Assembly (NCBI RefSeq): GCF_026229185.1
Contig: NZ_JAGGJA010000001.1
Location: 372,001 to 436,000 of the forward strand
DNA length: 64,000 nucleotides
Direction: 5' to 3'
Source: Fodinibius salsisoli
Lineage (GTDB): Bacteria; Bacteroidota; Rhodothermia; Balneolales; Balneolaceae
A program made the translations under genes and the position numbers. The notes below the pieces were generated by a model that ran no database searches, was not told the origin of the DNA, and saw only the letters and a program-made list of their open reading frames with translations. Positions 1 to 9,671 of this stretch are shown here, piece by piece (position 1 is the stretch's first letter; every line of letters begins with the position of its first letter).

Positions 1-164
1 TGGATCTGCTGGGGAATTCGTATTACCTCGACAAATTATAGTTTTATCAACCAGTAAACGATCTATTTCTAATTTTACCTATATCCTGTTACATTGGATG
101 GGATTAAGGGATTTGAAACTTTGATAATGCCATTCATTATTTAATTTATCTTTATATCAATATT

Positions 165-1460
165 ATGAACACCATGCGCACTAAAAAACAATTTGTTGCA
201 ATACGACTGCTGGCTTCCTTTCTGATTGCTATCTGCTTTATCTCCGGATTTTCTGCGATCACCTATGGACAGTTCTCCACGGTTGAGCCGGAAGAAGTGG
301 GATTTTCTTCCGAACGCTTTGAAAGGCTTGACCAGCTGGTACAGCAGCAGATTGATGAACAGAAGATGGCTGGCATCAATACACTCGTACTTCGCCACGG
401 AAAGGCGGCCTATTTCAAGTCAGCCGGCATGATGAACATTGAAGAACAGTTTCCCATGCAGAAGGATGCCATTTTCAGGATTGCCTCTATGAGTAAAGCC
501 GTGACCAGTGTGGCCGTAATGATGCTCTATGAGGAGGGGAAATTTATACTCAACGACCCGGTTGCCGATTATATCCCGGCGTTTGAAGATCCTGTGGTAG
601 CCGTCCCTGACTCTTCCGATAAGGGGTATCATACCGTATCTGCAGAACGACCAATAACCGTTCGTCACCTGCTGACCCACACCTCGGGCCTAACATATGG
701 CTACGGCATCTCACAGGATGTGCATGAAGAGGCAGGGCTGACGGGCTGGTACTTTGCGGATCGCGAGCAACCCATCGGCGAACTGGTGAACCGTCTGGCC
801 GAGCTGCCGCTGAATTCTCAGCCCGGAGAGGAATGGCACTATGGCTATTCAACGGATGTACTGGGCTATTTTGTGGAGGTGGTGTCCGGCATGCCGCTGG
901 ACGAGTTTTTCAGAAAGCGCATCTTTGATCCGCTGGGCATGAAGGATACTCATTTTTACCTACCGCCTGAAAAGTCAGATCGACTGGCGCCGGTCTACGG
1001 CTTTAACGATCAGGGTTCGCTGGAGCTCATGGAGCCTACCAGCAGCACCGACTACATCCATGGACCCAGAACGACCTTCTCCGGGGGCGCAGGCCTGCTT
1101 TCGACGATCTCCGATTACGGGGTGTTCCTGCAGATGTTGCTCAACGGCGGCGAATTTAACGGCACACGGCTGCTAAGTCCCCAAACGGTAAAGCTGATGC
1201 ATGCGAATCACACCGGCGATAAATATGTGTGGGAGGATCTGGGCTTTGGTCTCGGTTTTAAGGTGGTAGAAGATCTTGGTGAATACGGGGAGTTGAGCTC
1301 GGTTGGGGCCTATGGCTGGGGTAGCGCCTACTACCCGATTTACTGGGTCGATCCCAAAACTGACATGGTCTGCCTGTTCCTGACCCAGCTGGTGCCAGCC
1401 GGTGACCTGCCCTTCCGGGATCTGTTTAAGAATATGGTCTACCAGGCGATAGTGGAATAA
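165..1460 (+). CDS. Serine hydrolase, beta-lactamase/penicillin-binding-protein-like (class C fold)
   Basis: A 431-residue exported serine hydrolase of the beta-lactamase-related family (esterase, D-aminopeptidase or PBP-like). Residues 1-35 form a signal peptide with a long hydrophobic stretch ending near YGQ. The SxxK motif is at S108-M-S-K111. The second motif is YST at 228-230, where the family usually has Y-x-N or Y-x-S. The ending GWGSAYYPIYWVDP resembles the last motif of this fold. Length fits the family. ATG 165 is used; ATG 174 is an alternative. The gene stands alone and the next gene differs sharply in base composition. The fold is clear; the substrate cannot be told and true beta-lactamase activity is not implied. 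Confidence 0.85.
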   Translation: MNTMRTKKQFVAIRLLASFLIAICFISGFSAITYGQFSTVEPEEVGFSSERFERLDQLVQQQIDEQKMAGINTLVLRHGKAAYFKSAGMMNIEEQFPMQKDAIFRIASMSKAVTSVAVMMLYEEGKFILNDPVADYIPAFEDPVVAVPDSSDKGYHTVSAERPITVRHLLTHTSGLTYGYGISQDVHEEAGLTGWYFADREQPIGELVNRLAELPLNSQPGEEWHYGYSTDVLGYFVEVVSGMPLDEFFRKRIFDPLGMKDTHFYLPPEKSDRLAPVYGFNDQGSLELMEPTSSTDYIHGPRTTFSGGAGLLSTISDYGVFLQMLLNGGEFNGTRLLSPQTVKLMHANHTGDKYVWEDLGFGLGFKVVEDLGEYGELSSVGAYGWGSAYYPIYWVDPKTDMVCLFLTQLVPAGDLPFRDLFKNMVYQAIVE

Positions 1461-1619
1461 TTTTTTTCTTATAATTAGCTTTTTGATTGATCGCGTGAAT
1501 TTTCAAACATGACGTTAAACATAATGCATTTTATTTTTTAAAGTTTATAGTTACATACTGGAAAATTGGTAAGTAATATTTAATCGGGTTTAAACAAATT
1601 TCAATCTCAATATTGAATC

Positions 1620-4067
1620 ATGTCAAGAGCATTTCTTTCTCATAGTAGTCACGATAAAGGTTTTATTGATGAGGTGGCCGATGAATTAGGAAGGGACAAT
1701 ATAGTGTATGATAAATATAGTTTTGAGGCAGGGGAGAAAACATTAGACGAGATTATTGAAGGAATGTCTTCCTCAGATATATTTATTCTTTTTTTAAGTG
1801 ACAAATCACTTCAATCGACATGGGTGAGAAGAGAAATCTTAATTGCGAAAACTTATTTTGATAGTGAAAAAATCGATAAGATATATCCTTTAATAATTGA
1901 TCGTGATGTTGATCACAAAGATAAAAGAATTCCGAATTGGTTAAATAAAGAATACAACTTAAAATTAGTGGCAAGGCCAGGAAAGGTTAAGAGTTTAATC
2001 AAGCAAAGGTTAAAGGAAATTTCTTGGAAAAAGCATCCAATATTGCGAGAAAAGGAAAATATCTTCGTTGGCAGAAATGATTTAGTAAAAGAATTTGAAT
2101 TAAGGGTCGATAACATAAATAGGCCAATACCTAAAGCTGCAATTGCTTCGGGATTAAAAAATATTGGGAGGAAGTCTTTTCTGAATTACAGCCTCGTAAA
2201 ATCAAGTATATTGACGAAGGATTCTTACGCTCCTTCTATAATTGATATTGATCCACATGAAAGCATTGAAGATTTTATACTTAAAGTATATGATCTAGGA
2301 TTCTCTAAAAAAAGAGACTTTAAATCTTTCATGTCAATGACAATCGAGGAAAAACAGGACTTGGCCGCTGATTTAGTAAGGGAAATTCAAGAAATAAATG
2401 AAATTTTATTTATTGAAGATGTTGGAGGTATTGTAAGACCCGGAGGTAGACTTGTTGATTGGTTTAGAGATTTATTGACAAATAATAAGTTGATAAATAA
2501 TAAATTTACTTTTGGAATAGCCTCAAAATTCAGAAGTAAAAAGCATATAATCGGGGATAAGGATAATATTTTTTATGTAGAAGTACCTGAATTATCCATT
2601 AATGAAAGAACGGGTTTATTTAGAAGATATTTAGACATTTTAGATGTGAACTTGTTAAGAGAAGATTTAAATATCTTTTTAGAAAGATTAACAGGGTTTC
2701 CAGAACAAATATTTTTTGCGGCAGATCTTATAGCTGAAGAAGGAAAAAGATATGCAAAAGAACATATCAACCTAATATCTGATTATAGCTCAGAGAAAGT
2801 TTCAACGATAATATCCAAATATGAAGATAATGATGAAGCATTAGAACTTTTAAGATTATTAGCTGAGTTTGATTTTGTAAGCTATGAATTTTTATTCCAA
2901 TTATTGGATAATGAAAAGAACTACACTGAATTAATTAATGAATTTATTAATATAGCAATTTGTGAGAATTTAGGGAGGGGGAAGGAATATATTCGATTAA
3001 ATGATACAGTCAAAGATTATATCATTCGGGGAGAGGGTTCTATTCTTCATAAGTATCGAGATAAATTAAAAAAGCACTTACAAGAATTTGTAAATAACGA
3101 AGATTTGTGGGTTGAGGATATATCAAACTTCTTTTATTCAATGAAAGAAGCGCTTAATAACGGTTTTAGTCCACCGGATAAATATCTGATACCTTCACAC
3201 TTCTTGAAAACAATGGTCGATAAATATCAGCGAGAAAGCCAATATGGAGAAGTAATACAATTAGCCGATAGGGTATTAAAGAATACCAAAAATTTAGATG
3301 AATCTATCAAAAGAGAGATAATTTATTGGTTATGTCTCTCTCTAGCCCGATTAAGAGATGATCGATTTTTAGAAGAAGTACAATATTTTCAAGGAAAAGA
3401 ATACAATTTTTTACTGGGTTTCTATTATAGAATGATAGGTAAGCATAGCTATTCAATTGATAGACATCTAAGTGTTTTAGATGAAGATCCAAATTTTCAA
3501 CGATCAAAAAGGGAGTTGGTTCAATCCTATATAAACATGGAAGATTATGAGGCAGCATTGACCCACGCAAAATCCAATTATGAAGGGGATAGAAATAATC
3601 CCTTTCATATTCAAGCATATTTCAAATGCCTAGTACATCAAGTAGATGAAAATACACATTCACTTAAAGTCTTAGAGAGATTAGTCGAAGAATTAAATGG
3701 TATAAAAACTAAAAAAGCAAGAGAGATGTATTTGACAATGAAATGCACATATGAATTAAAGGTTTTAGACGATCCCGATAAAGCACTTGCTACTATAGAA
3801 CAGGCCATAAACCAATTTCCTTATAGCAAATACCCACTTTTTAGGAAATTTGATGTTTTAGAAAAGCTGGAAGATACTGAAGGCATGAGTAGAATTATTA
3901 GAACATTAAAAAACATGTCTATTGATTACGGGCATTTATCCGTATTGAATGCTAGGGTTTTAGCAAATAGAGGTCAATATGATGCAGCTATTCTAGAAAT
4001 TGATAACTTGAATTATTATCCAGATAAGACTAAAGAAAGATTAAAGGAGCGGATGAAAAGTGGATAA
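1620..4067 (+). CDS. TIR domain - STAND-like NTPase - TPR-like protein, candidate anti-phage defence factor
   Basis: An 815-residue cytoplasmic multidomain protein. Residues 1-135 are a bacterial TIR domain: it opens with AFLSHSSHD, and W68-x3-E72 fits the W-x3-E glutamate motif of NAD-cleaving TIR domains. Residues 148-400 resemble a STAND/AAA NTPase: IFVGR at 148-152, a degenerate P-loop at 176-188 (SGLKNIGRKSFL, one residue longer than GxxxxGK[ST]) and a Walker-B-like ILFIED at 262-267. The C-terminal ~350 residues are helical and TPR-like, a plausible sensor. Family knowledge: TIR-STAND proteins often act in abortive anti-phage defence by NAD depletion. The gene is visibly AT-rich, with AT-biased codons unlike both neighbours, suggesting transfer. 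No partner gene lies beside it. Function is inferred. Confidence 0.8.
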   Translation: MSRAFLSHSSHDKGFIDEVADELGRDNIVYDKYSFEAGEKTLDEIIEGMSSSDIFILFLSDKSLQSTWVRREILIAKTYFDSEKIDKIYPLIIDRDVDHKDKRIPNWLNKEYNLKLVARPGKVKSLIKQRLKEISWKKHPILREKENIFVGRNDLVKEFELRVDNINRPIPKAAIASGLKNIGRKSFLNYSLVKSSILTKDSYAPSIIDIDPHESIEDFILKVYDLGFSKKRDFKSFMSMTIEEKQDLAADLVREIQEINEILFIEDVGGIVRPGGRLVDWFRDLLTNNKLINNKFTFGIASKFRSKKHIIGDKDNIFYVEVPELSINERTGLFRRYLDILDVNLLREDLNIFLERLTGFPEQIFFAADLIAEEGKRYAKEHINLISDYSSEKVSTIISKYEDNDEALELLRLLAEFDFVSYEFLFQLLDNEKNYTELINEFINIAICENLGRGKEYIRLNDTVKDYIIRGEGSILHKYRDKLKKHLQEFVNNEDLWVEDISNFFYSMKEALNNGFSPPDKYLIPSHFLKTMVDKYQRESQYGEVIQLADRVLKNTKNLDESIKREIIYWLCLSLARLRDDRFLEEVQYFQGKEYNFLLGFYYRMIGKHSYSIDRHLSVLDEDPNFQRSKRELVQSYINMEDYEAALTHAKSNYEGDRNNPFHIQAYFKCLVHQVDENTHSLKVLERLVEELNGIKTKKAREMYLTMKCTYELKVLDDPDKALATIEQAINQFPYSKYPLFRKFDVLEKLEDTEGMSRIIRTLKNMSIDYGHLSVLNARVLANRGQYDAAILEIDNLNYYPDKTKERLKERMKSG

Positions 4068-4146
4068 TTAGTCTCATAAAGTCTTTTCAGGAATCTTAAT
4101 AGTACACATTGGTAGTGCTAAAAGGGAAAAGTGATAGATAAGAGAA

Positions 4147-5211
4147 TCAGGCTTTGACTGCCTCTTTCTTGACGATTTCCGTTTGACCTTCTTTAGGAAT
4201 GATAAAATCGGCTTTCGGGATCCTGAGCTCTTTTCGGGCTGCTGTTAAATCTATTTTTGGGTCTTTCATGCCGTCATCAGCCATTGGAAAGGTGCCAAAA
4301 TGCATGGCAAAACTTTGCTCGGAGTTGACATCCTGATGCACTTGAAGAGCTTCTTCCGGTGAAATATGAATCGGGGCCATAAACCAACGCGGCTTGTAAG
4401 CACCAATAGGAATAAAGGAAGCATGCATAGGACCGAACTTTTCTCCGATCTTCTCGAAAAAATCTCCATAGCCGCTGTCGCCCGCAAAATAGATGTTGCC
4501 CAACGGTGTATGGAGCACATAGCCACACCAAAGGGTTTTGTTACGGTCGAACAGGCCACGACCCGAAAAATGGCGGGCCGGAACGGCGGTCAATGAAAAC
4601 TGGTCATCCAGCTGGTGGTAATCCCACCAATCCAGGCGAACGGTTCTGGAGATACCCTGATCATGCAGGAACTGCTCAACGCCCAGCGGGACCACAAATA
4701 AAGGATCATGAACCCGTTGCAAATCTTTCACCGTCTGCAGGTCCAGGTGATCGTAGTGATTGTGGCTGATAAGCACGGTGTCAATAGATGGCAGATCCTT
4801 AAACCTAATACCCGGCGGACGCATTCGTTTGGGGCCAATCCACTGGTAGGGGCTGGCTCTGTCGCTCCAGATGGGATCTGTAAGAATATTCTGCCCCTCC
4901 ATTTGCAGCAGAAAAGTAGAGTGATTGACAAAAGTAACCTTGAGATCTTCTCCGCTAACCCTTTCATCCGGCTTGGGATTATTTGGAAAGTCTTTTTCGG
5001 TAAAGGTATACCATGGCCCCTTTTCATTGCCCGAGAACCACCATTTGAGGACATCAAGATAATGATGCCCGTTAAGTTCTCCGGGATTAACAAACTTTTT
5101 ACCGTCAAAATGATTGGACTGATTTTCCGAATAGTGAGGAGCGCCAATAAGCTGTTCTACCACAAATAAAGCAATGGGAAGTACAGTAAATCCTAAAAAT
5201 ATCCAGACCAT
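4147..5211 (-). CDS. Metallo-beta-lactamase-fold hydrolase (UlaG / NAPE-PLD-like)
   Basis: A 354-residue metal-dependent hydrolase of the MBL fold. One N-terminal hydrophobic segment (about residues 1-20) suggests membrane anchoring or export. The metal-binding signature HNHYDH is present in LISHNHYDHLD. Further family motifs are YFAGDSGYG (Asp ligand) and a C-terminal MHFGTF (His ligand). The layout, including NHSTFLLQMEGQNILTDPIWSDRASP near residues 95-120, is typical of NAPE-PLD-like and UlaG-like proteins. It converges with the TIR gene and is separated from the divergent TonB receptor by a 316-bp gap. Substrate (phosphodiester or lactone) is not determined. Confidence 0.85.
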   Translation of the reverse strand: MVWIFLGFTVLPIALFVVEQLIGAPHYSENQSNHFDGKKFVNPGELNGHHYLDVLKWWFSGNEKGPWYTFTEKDFPNNPKPDERVSGEDLKVTFVNHSTFLLQMEGQNILTDPIWSDRASPYQWIGPKRMRPPGIRFKDLPSIDTVLISHNHYDHLDLQTVKDLQRVHDPLFVVPLGVEQFLHDQGISRTVRLDWWDYHQLDDQFSLTAVPARHFSGRGLFDRNKTLWCGYVLHTPLGNIYFAGDSGYGDFFEKIGEKFGPMHASFIPIGAYKPRWFMAPIHISPEEALQVHQDVNSEQSFAMHFGTFPMADDGMKDPKIDLTAARKELRIPKADFIIPKEGQTEIVKKEAVKA

Positions 5212-5527
5212 AGCAGCTTATCGTTATAACTTGTTCAATGCTTTATTTTAAAAGATAAGAACGAAAGAAAAAAATGAATGGTTTCAATTCAAAGTAAATA
5301 TTGCAGAATTATGTTTTATAAGTCGTTGGATTCTGTGGGCTAAAATTGGTAACATTGCGCCCGTTTATTGATTACACCATACAATAAGTAAAGTTGGATT
5401 AATATTGTAAAAAATAGTGGAATAATTAACAGAGAACCCGCTCTAATTATAAGCGGATTCTTTATTAGTTAACATTATGTGACAATATTTTATCACAATC
5501 TATAATTAATCACTTGTCAAAAGTTTT
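5212..5527. other. Divergent intergenic region before the TonB receptor
   Basis: This 316-bp AT-rich gap separates the divergent MBL hydrolase and TonB receptor genes and must hold both promoters. I see no ORF. The one clear structure is the hairpin at 5433-5461, listed separately. Confidence 0.6.
5433..5461 (+). terminator. Hairpin in the leader of the TonB receptor gene
   Basis: AGAACCCGCT pairs with AGCGGATTCT (one wobble position) around a 9-nt loop and is followed by TTATTAG. It lies about 65 bp upstream of the receptor start, so it may be a weak terminator or an attenuator in the leader rather than the end of a transcript. Confidence 0.35.
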
Positions 5528-8248
5528 ATGCTTTCGAGGAATCAATTTTCGGGATATCTATTCATAGCATTTCTATTTCTTTTTGTTCCGCTTACGACTT
5601 GGGCCCAGCAAGACGCTACGGTAAACGGAACTGTCATTGACCAGGCAAGCGGTGAGGTATTGCCAGGCGTCAACATACGACTTGTTGGCACTTCTACGGG
5701 TACGGTTACCAATCGTGATGGCTATTATGAATTGAACGTACCGACGGGTGACCTCCAGCTGCAATTCAGTTATATCGGATATGAAAGCCGGACCGAAACG
5801 ATCTCAGGATTAACCGCCGGCGAGGAGCAAACGCTGGATATAGAACTCGCTTCTTCCCTGTTATCCGGAGGCGAAATTGTAGTCACCGGTTCTCGTACCG
5901 GTGGACGCAGCAACCTGGAGTCGGCGGTGCCGGTTGATGTCATCACGGTTGAAGACCTAAATATCCAGGCTCCGCAAGTAGATGTCAGCCAGCTGCTGAC
6001 CTATGTAGCACCTTCGTTTCAATCCAACCGGCAGTCGGCAGCAGACGAGGCCGAACATATAGCACCTGCTTCCTTGCGAGGCATGGGACCCGACCAGGTG
6101 CTGGTGCTCATCAACGGTAAGCGTCGGCACCCAAGTTCCATTATTAACCTAATCGGTGGAAAACGGGGGACCGTAGGCACGGATCTTTCGGTCATTCCCA
6201 CCGCCTCTATTGATCGGATTGAAATTCTGCGCGATGGGGCCGCCGCCCAATACGGATCGGATGCGATTGCCGGAGTCATCAACATCATCCTTAAGCAGGA
6301 TACCGGCACGCTAACGGCCAGTGCCACGGCCGGCGTTTACCAGGAAGGCGATGGCGAGACGGCCAAGGCTGACCTTAACTATGGCTTTAATGTAGGAGAT
6401 GACGGCTACGTGAATATTACCGGCTCTTTTGTGAACCGGGAGTCAACCAATCGCACGGGAAATCATGACCTGCATGTCTTCACGCCGGGCTTTGCTTATG
6501 GTTCAGAAGAAGCCCGCGCCGAGGATAACGAAGAAATCCAGGAACGTGGTCTTACACGGGATGACTTCAAATTTCATATTGGGGATGCGGGCATTCAGAC
6601 GGCTTCTACCTTCTTTAACGCCGCTGTTCCGGTGGGTGACCAGGGGGCAGAACTCTACGCCTTTGGTGGACTGAGTAATAAGCAGGGCACCGGCTATCCA
6701 TTCCGCCGGCTGCCGGTCGAATCAAATAATGTGGAGGCCATTTATCCCAATGGGTTCCAGCCGCTGACGGAATCATCTATCGATGACCAGTCACTGGCGC
6801 TCGGTATCCGTGGACAGCTTGGCGACTGGAACGTGGACTTCAGCAACAGCTACGGCCGCAATGCTTTTGACTTCCGCCTGGAAAACAGCGTAAATGCCAG
6901 TATGCTGGCGGCCTCGCCCACCTCTTTTGATGTCGGCGGATTTGCCTTCAGCCAGAATGTGACGAACCTGACCTTTTCACGGCTCTTTGACCAGGCGCTA
7001 TCCGGCATTAACGTAGCACTGGGCTCAGAGTTTCGGGTGGACAGTTACCAAATTAACGCCGGGGAGGAAGCCTCCTACAGGAATTATGGCATCGGTCAGG
7101 TAATCGTCGACGGCGAGATCGTCCAGCGCGATACCTTGGGCCGTCCCGGCGGATCGCAGGGCTATCCCGGGTTCCGACCTTCTGATGAAGTGAGTGCCGA
7201 TCGAACCAATATTGCGGCTTTTGCCGATGTAGAAGTGAATTTGACCCCGCAACTGCTGGTGGCAGCCGCTGGTCGTTTTGAGCGATACAGTGACTTTGGC
7301 AACACCTTGAACGGCAAGCTCGCTGCCCGCTATTTATTTGGCGATGTGCTGACCCTGCGCGGGGCGATCAATACCGGTTTCCGGGCACCATCACTCCACC
7401 AGGTGTACTACAACAAGGTTTCCAGTGACTTTAATGACAATAACGAATTAGTGGAAGTTGGCACTTTCAGCAACGATAGTCGCCCCGCCGAACTGCTGGG
7501 CATCCCTGAGCTGGAAGAAGAAACCTCTACCAACTACAGCCTCGGCTTTACCCTAAGGCCGATCAAAAACGTGAAAGTAACCGCTGATCTTTACCAGATT
7601 AATGTTGAAGACCGCATCATTTTGACCAGCGAGTTTGACGTCGCCGATCTGCCGTCGGACATTTCAGCCGAATTCCGTGATCTGGGCGTACAGGCGGCCA
7701 ACTTTTTCACCAACGCTATCGACACACGAACGCGAGGTGTTGATGTGGTGGCCACCTATAATCAACCTTTTTCCAACGGCAACCAACTGAATCTCTCTCT
7801 GGGCGCAAATATTAATGACGTGCAGGTGCAGGGGGCCGTGCAGACGTCTCCGGAACTGCAGAACCAGGCAGATCTGTACCTGCAGCCGTGGGATCGGCTG
7901 GAGCTGGAGGACGGCGACCCGCAGAGCAAAATCACCGCTACGGCCCAATATGATATCGGTCGCCTGTCGGCCATGGTTCGCGGTGTTCGATTTGGAGAAG
8001 TCAGCCTAAATACGGGCGGGGCCTTTGGTGAGCCGCAGACGTATAGCGCTAAATTCGTAACCGATGTAAGCCTGACCTATGAAATCTTTGATGAGGTAGA
8101 TCTCACAGCCGGGGCCAATAATATTTTTGATATCTATCCCGACGAGCACCTGTATGCCAACAGCTATTTTAATGTCTTCAAGTATCCACCATCTCAACAA
8201 GGCTTTAATGGGGCTTACTACTTTACGAAGCTGACGTTTCGATATTAA
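5528..8248 (+). CDS. TonB-dependent receptor with carboxypeptidase-regulatory-like N-terminal domain
   Basis: A 906-residue outer-membrane active-transport receptor. Residues 1-26 are a signal peptide (ending TWAQ). Residues 28-112 form the carboxypeptidase-regulatory-like beta-sandwich common in Bacteroidota receptors (GTVIDQASGEVLPGVNI). Residues 115-255 form the plug, with the RIEILRDGAAAQYGSDAIAG motif. The rest is the barrel, ending in aromatic FTKLTFRY as usual for outer-membrane barrels. The permease 54 bp downstream is co-directional and may be co-transcribed, hinting at amino-acid or peptide uptake, but the ligand is not visible in sequence. Confidence 0.93.
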   Translation: MLSRNQFSGYLFIAFLFLFVPLTTWAQQDATVNGTVIDQASGEVLPGVNIRLVGTSTGTVTNRDGYYELNVPTGDLQLQFSYIGYESRTETISGLTAGEEQTLDIELASSLLSGGEIVVTGSRTGGRSNLESAVPVDVITVEDLNIQAPQVDVSQLLTYVAPSFQSNRQSAADEAEHIAPASLRGMGPDQVLVLINGKRRHPSSIINLIGGKRGTVGTDLSVIPTASIDRIEILRDGAAAQYGSDAIAGVINIILKQDTGTLTASATAGVYQEGDGETAKADLNYGFNVGDDGYVNITGSFVNRESTNRTGNHDLHVFTPGFAYGSEEARAEDNEEIQERGLTRDDFKFHIGDAGIQTASTFFNAAVPVGDQGAELYAFGGLSNKQGTGYPFRRLPVESNNVEAIYPNGFQPLTESSIDDQSLALGIRGQLGDWNVDFSNSYGRNAFDFRLENSVNASMLAASPTSFDVGGFAFSQNVTNLTFSRLFDQALSGINVALGSEFRVDSYQINAGEEASYRNYGIGQVIVDGEIVQRDTLGRPGGSQGYPGFRPSDEVSADRTNIAAFADVEVNLTPQLLVAAAGRFERYSDFGNTLNGKLAARYLFGDVLTLRGAINTGFRAPSLHQVYYNKVSSDFNDNNELVEVGTFSNDSRPAELLGIPELEEETSTNYSLGFTLRPIKNVKVTADLYQINVEDRIILTSEFDVADLPSDISAEFRDLGVQAANFFTNAIDTRTRGVDVVATYNQPFSNGNQLNLSLGANINDVQVQGAVQTSPELQNQADLYLQPWDRLELEDGDPQSKITATAQYDIGRLSAMVRGVRFGEVSLNTGGAFGEPQTYSAKFVTDVSLTYEIFDEVDLTAGANNIFDIYPDEHLYANSYFNVFKYPPSQQGFNGAYYFTKLTFRY

Positions 8249-8302
8249 TTGGGAGGGCAGCGAAGAGACTTAACGTAGACAATATGTCGGCAAAATAACT
8301 TT

Positions 8303-9640
8303 ATGGTCGAGACAAGCTCCGGTGCAAAAAAATCAGTGGGACTATTCACCGCAATTTCTATTGCGGTGGCCAATATGGTAGGAACCGGGGTCTTTACCAG
8401 CCTCGGCTACCAAGTGGTGGATATTAAGTCCATCTTTGCGCTTATTATGCTCTGGATTGTAGGAGGCATCGTTGCGCTCTGTGGAGCCTTGTCGTATGGA
8501 GAACTGGGGGCTGCCCTTCCGCGCTCGGGTGGTGAGTACCATCTGTTATCGGAAATCTATCACCCTTCTCTCGGATTTCTATCGGGCTGGGTATCCCTGA
8601 CTGCAGGATTTGCTGCCCCTACGGCTATAGCGGCCATTGCCTTGGGCGAATACACCCATGCGGTCTATCCATCCGTACCAGTCACCCACGCCGGTGCGTT
8701 GGCCGTTGTGCTGATAACAGCTGTGCATGGCAGTAGTATCCGGTGGGGAAACTACCTGCAGAATATCTCCACAGCTATTAAGGTGGCGGTTGTTCTCCTG
8801 TTTATCGTTCTGGGCTTCATGGCATCCGACCACCAACCCATCAGCTTGATGCCCACGCTTTCTGATTGGGAGATTTTGGCCAGCCCCTTTTTCGCGGTGG
8901 CCCTGGTGTACGTCTCTTATGCCTATACCGGCTGGAATGCAGCAGTATACATCGTAGGGGAAATAAAAAATCCACAAAAGAATCTGCCATGGGCCTTATT
9001 TATTGCAACCATCATGGTGACGGCACTCTATGCCGTGCTCAACTATGTATTCCTTCTGTTGGTACCCATTCCGGAGCTGGTGGGGAAGGTGGAAGTCGGC
9101 TTTGTGGCCGCAGAACATATGCTAGGTCCGGCAGCTGCGGATGTGCTGTCCATCCTTATCTCCGTATTGATGATTTCTACCATCAGTGCTATGGTTTTTA
9201 TTGGCGGACGTATTACACAGGTGATGGGGGAAGACTACCACGTGCTTAGTAAGCTGAGCAAACGTAATAAAAAACATATCCCCGTTAATGGGCTGTTATT
9301 TCAAGGAGTCTTGACCCTGCTTTTTCTCTATACTTCTTCGTTTGAGCAGGTGATGGTCTATGCTACCTTTTTGATGATCGGGATGAGCAGCCTGACCGTA
9401 GCCGGCGTGTATGTAATGCGATGGCGCCGACCCGACATGGAGCGTCCCTATAAAACGTGGGGCTACCCGGTAACCCCCGCACTATTCTTGTTGGCAAACA
9501 CCTTTATCATGGGCTATGTGGTTGTCGAACGCCCCTTTGAGTCGCTCGTAGGCCTGGGCATTATGATTGTTGGCATTTTTCTATACATGGCCAACAGAAA
9601 GTGGGGCTCATTTGGTGAAGATGTATTGTATGAGGAGTAG
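8303..9640 (+). CDS. APC-superfamily amino acid permease
   Basis: A 445-residue inner-membrane transporter with about 12 hydrophobic segments. The N-terminus ANMVGTGVFTSLGY is the substrate-binding TM1 motif of the APC superfamily (GxG between the two halves of a broken helix). YTGWNAAVYIVGEIKNPQKNLPWAL is the TM6-loop signature of amino-acid permeases. Length is normal. It lies 54 bp behind the TonB receptor on the same strand, so an outer- plus inner-membrane uptake pair is plausible (inference). Substrate is not determined. Confidence 0.9.
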   Translation: MVETSSGAKKSVGLFTAISIAVANMVGTGVFTSLGYQVVDIKSIFALIMLWIVGGIVALCGALSYGELGAALPRSGGEYHLLSEIYHPSLGFLSGWVSLTAGFAAPTAIAAIALGEYTHAVYPSVPVTHAGALAVVLITAVHGSSIRWGNYLQNISTAIKVAVVLLFIVLGFMASDHQPISLMPTLSDWEILASPFFAVALVYVSYAYTGWNAAVYIVGEIKNPQKNLPWALFIATIMVTALYAVLNYVFLLLVPIPELVGKVEVGFVAAEHMLGPAAADVLSILISVLMISTISAMVFIGGRITQVMGEDYHVLSKLSKRNKKHIPVNGLLFQGVLTLLFLYTSSFEQVMVYATFLMIGMSSLTVAGVYVMRWRRPDMERPYKTWGYPVTPALFLLANTFIMGYVVVERPFESLVGLGIMIVGIFLYMANRKWGSFGEDVLYEE

Positions 9641-9671
9641 TGAAAGCCTTTAACAGCTTAATAAATATTTT

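Noticed and set aside
165-1460. Antibiotic-resistance beta-lactamase
   Set aside because: The SxxK motif is present, but the second motif is YST and the general family is mostly esterases and peptidases, so resistance cannot be claimed.
1620-4067. Multi-gene defence island around the TIR gene
   Set aside because: Neighbours are an ordinary serine hydrolase and an MBL hydrolase; no integrase, toxin-antitoxin or other defence gene is adjacent.
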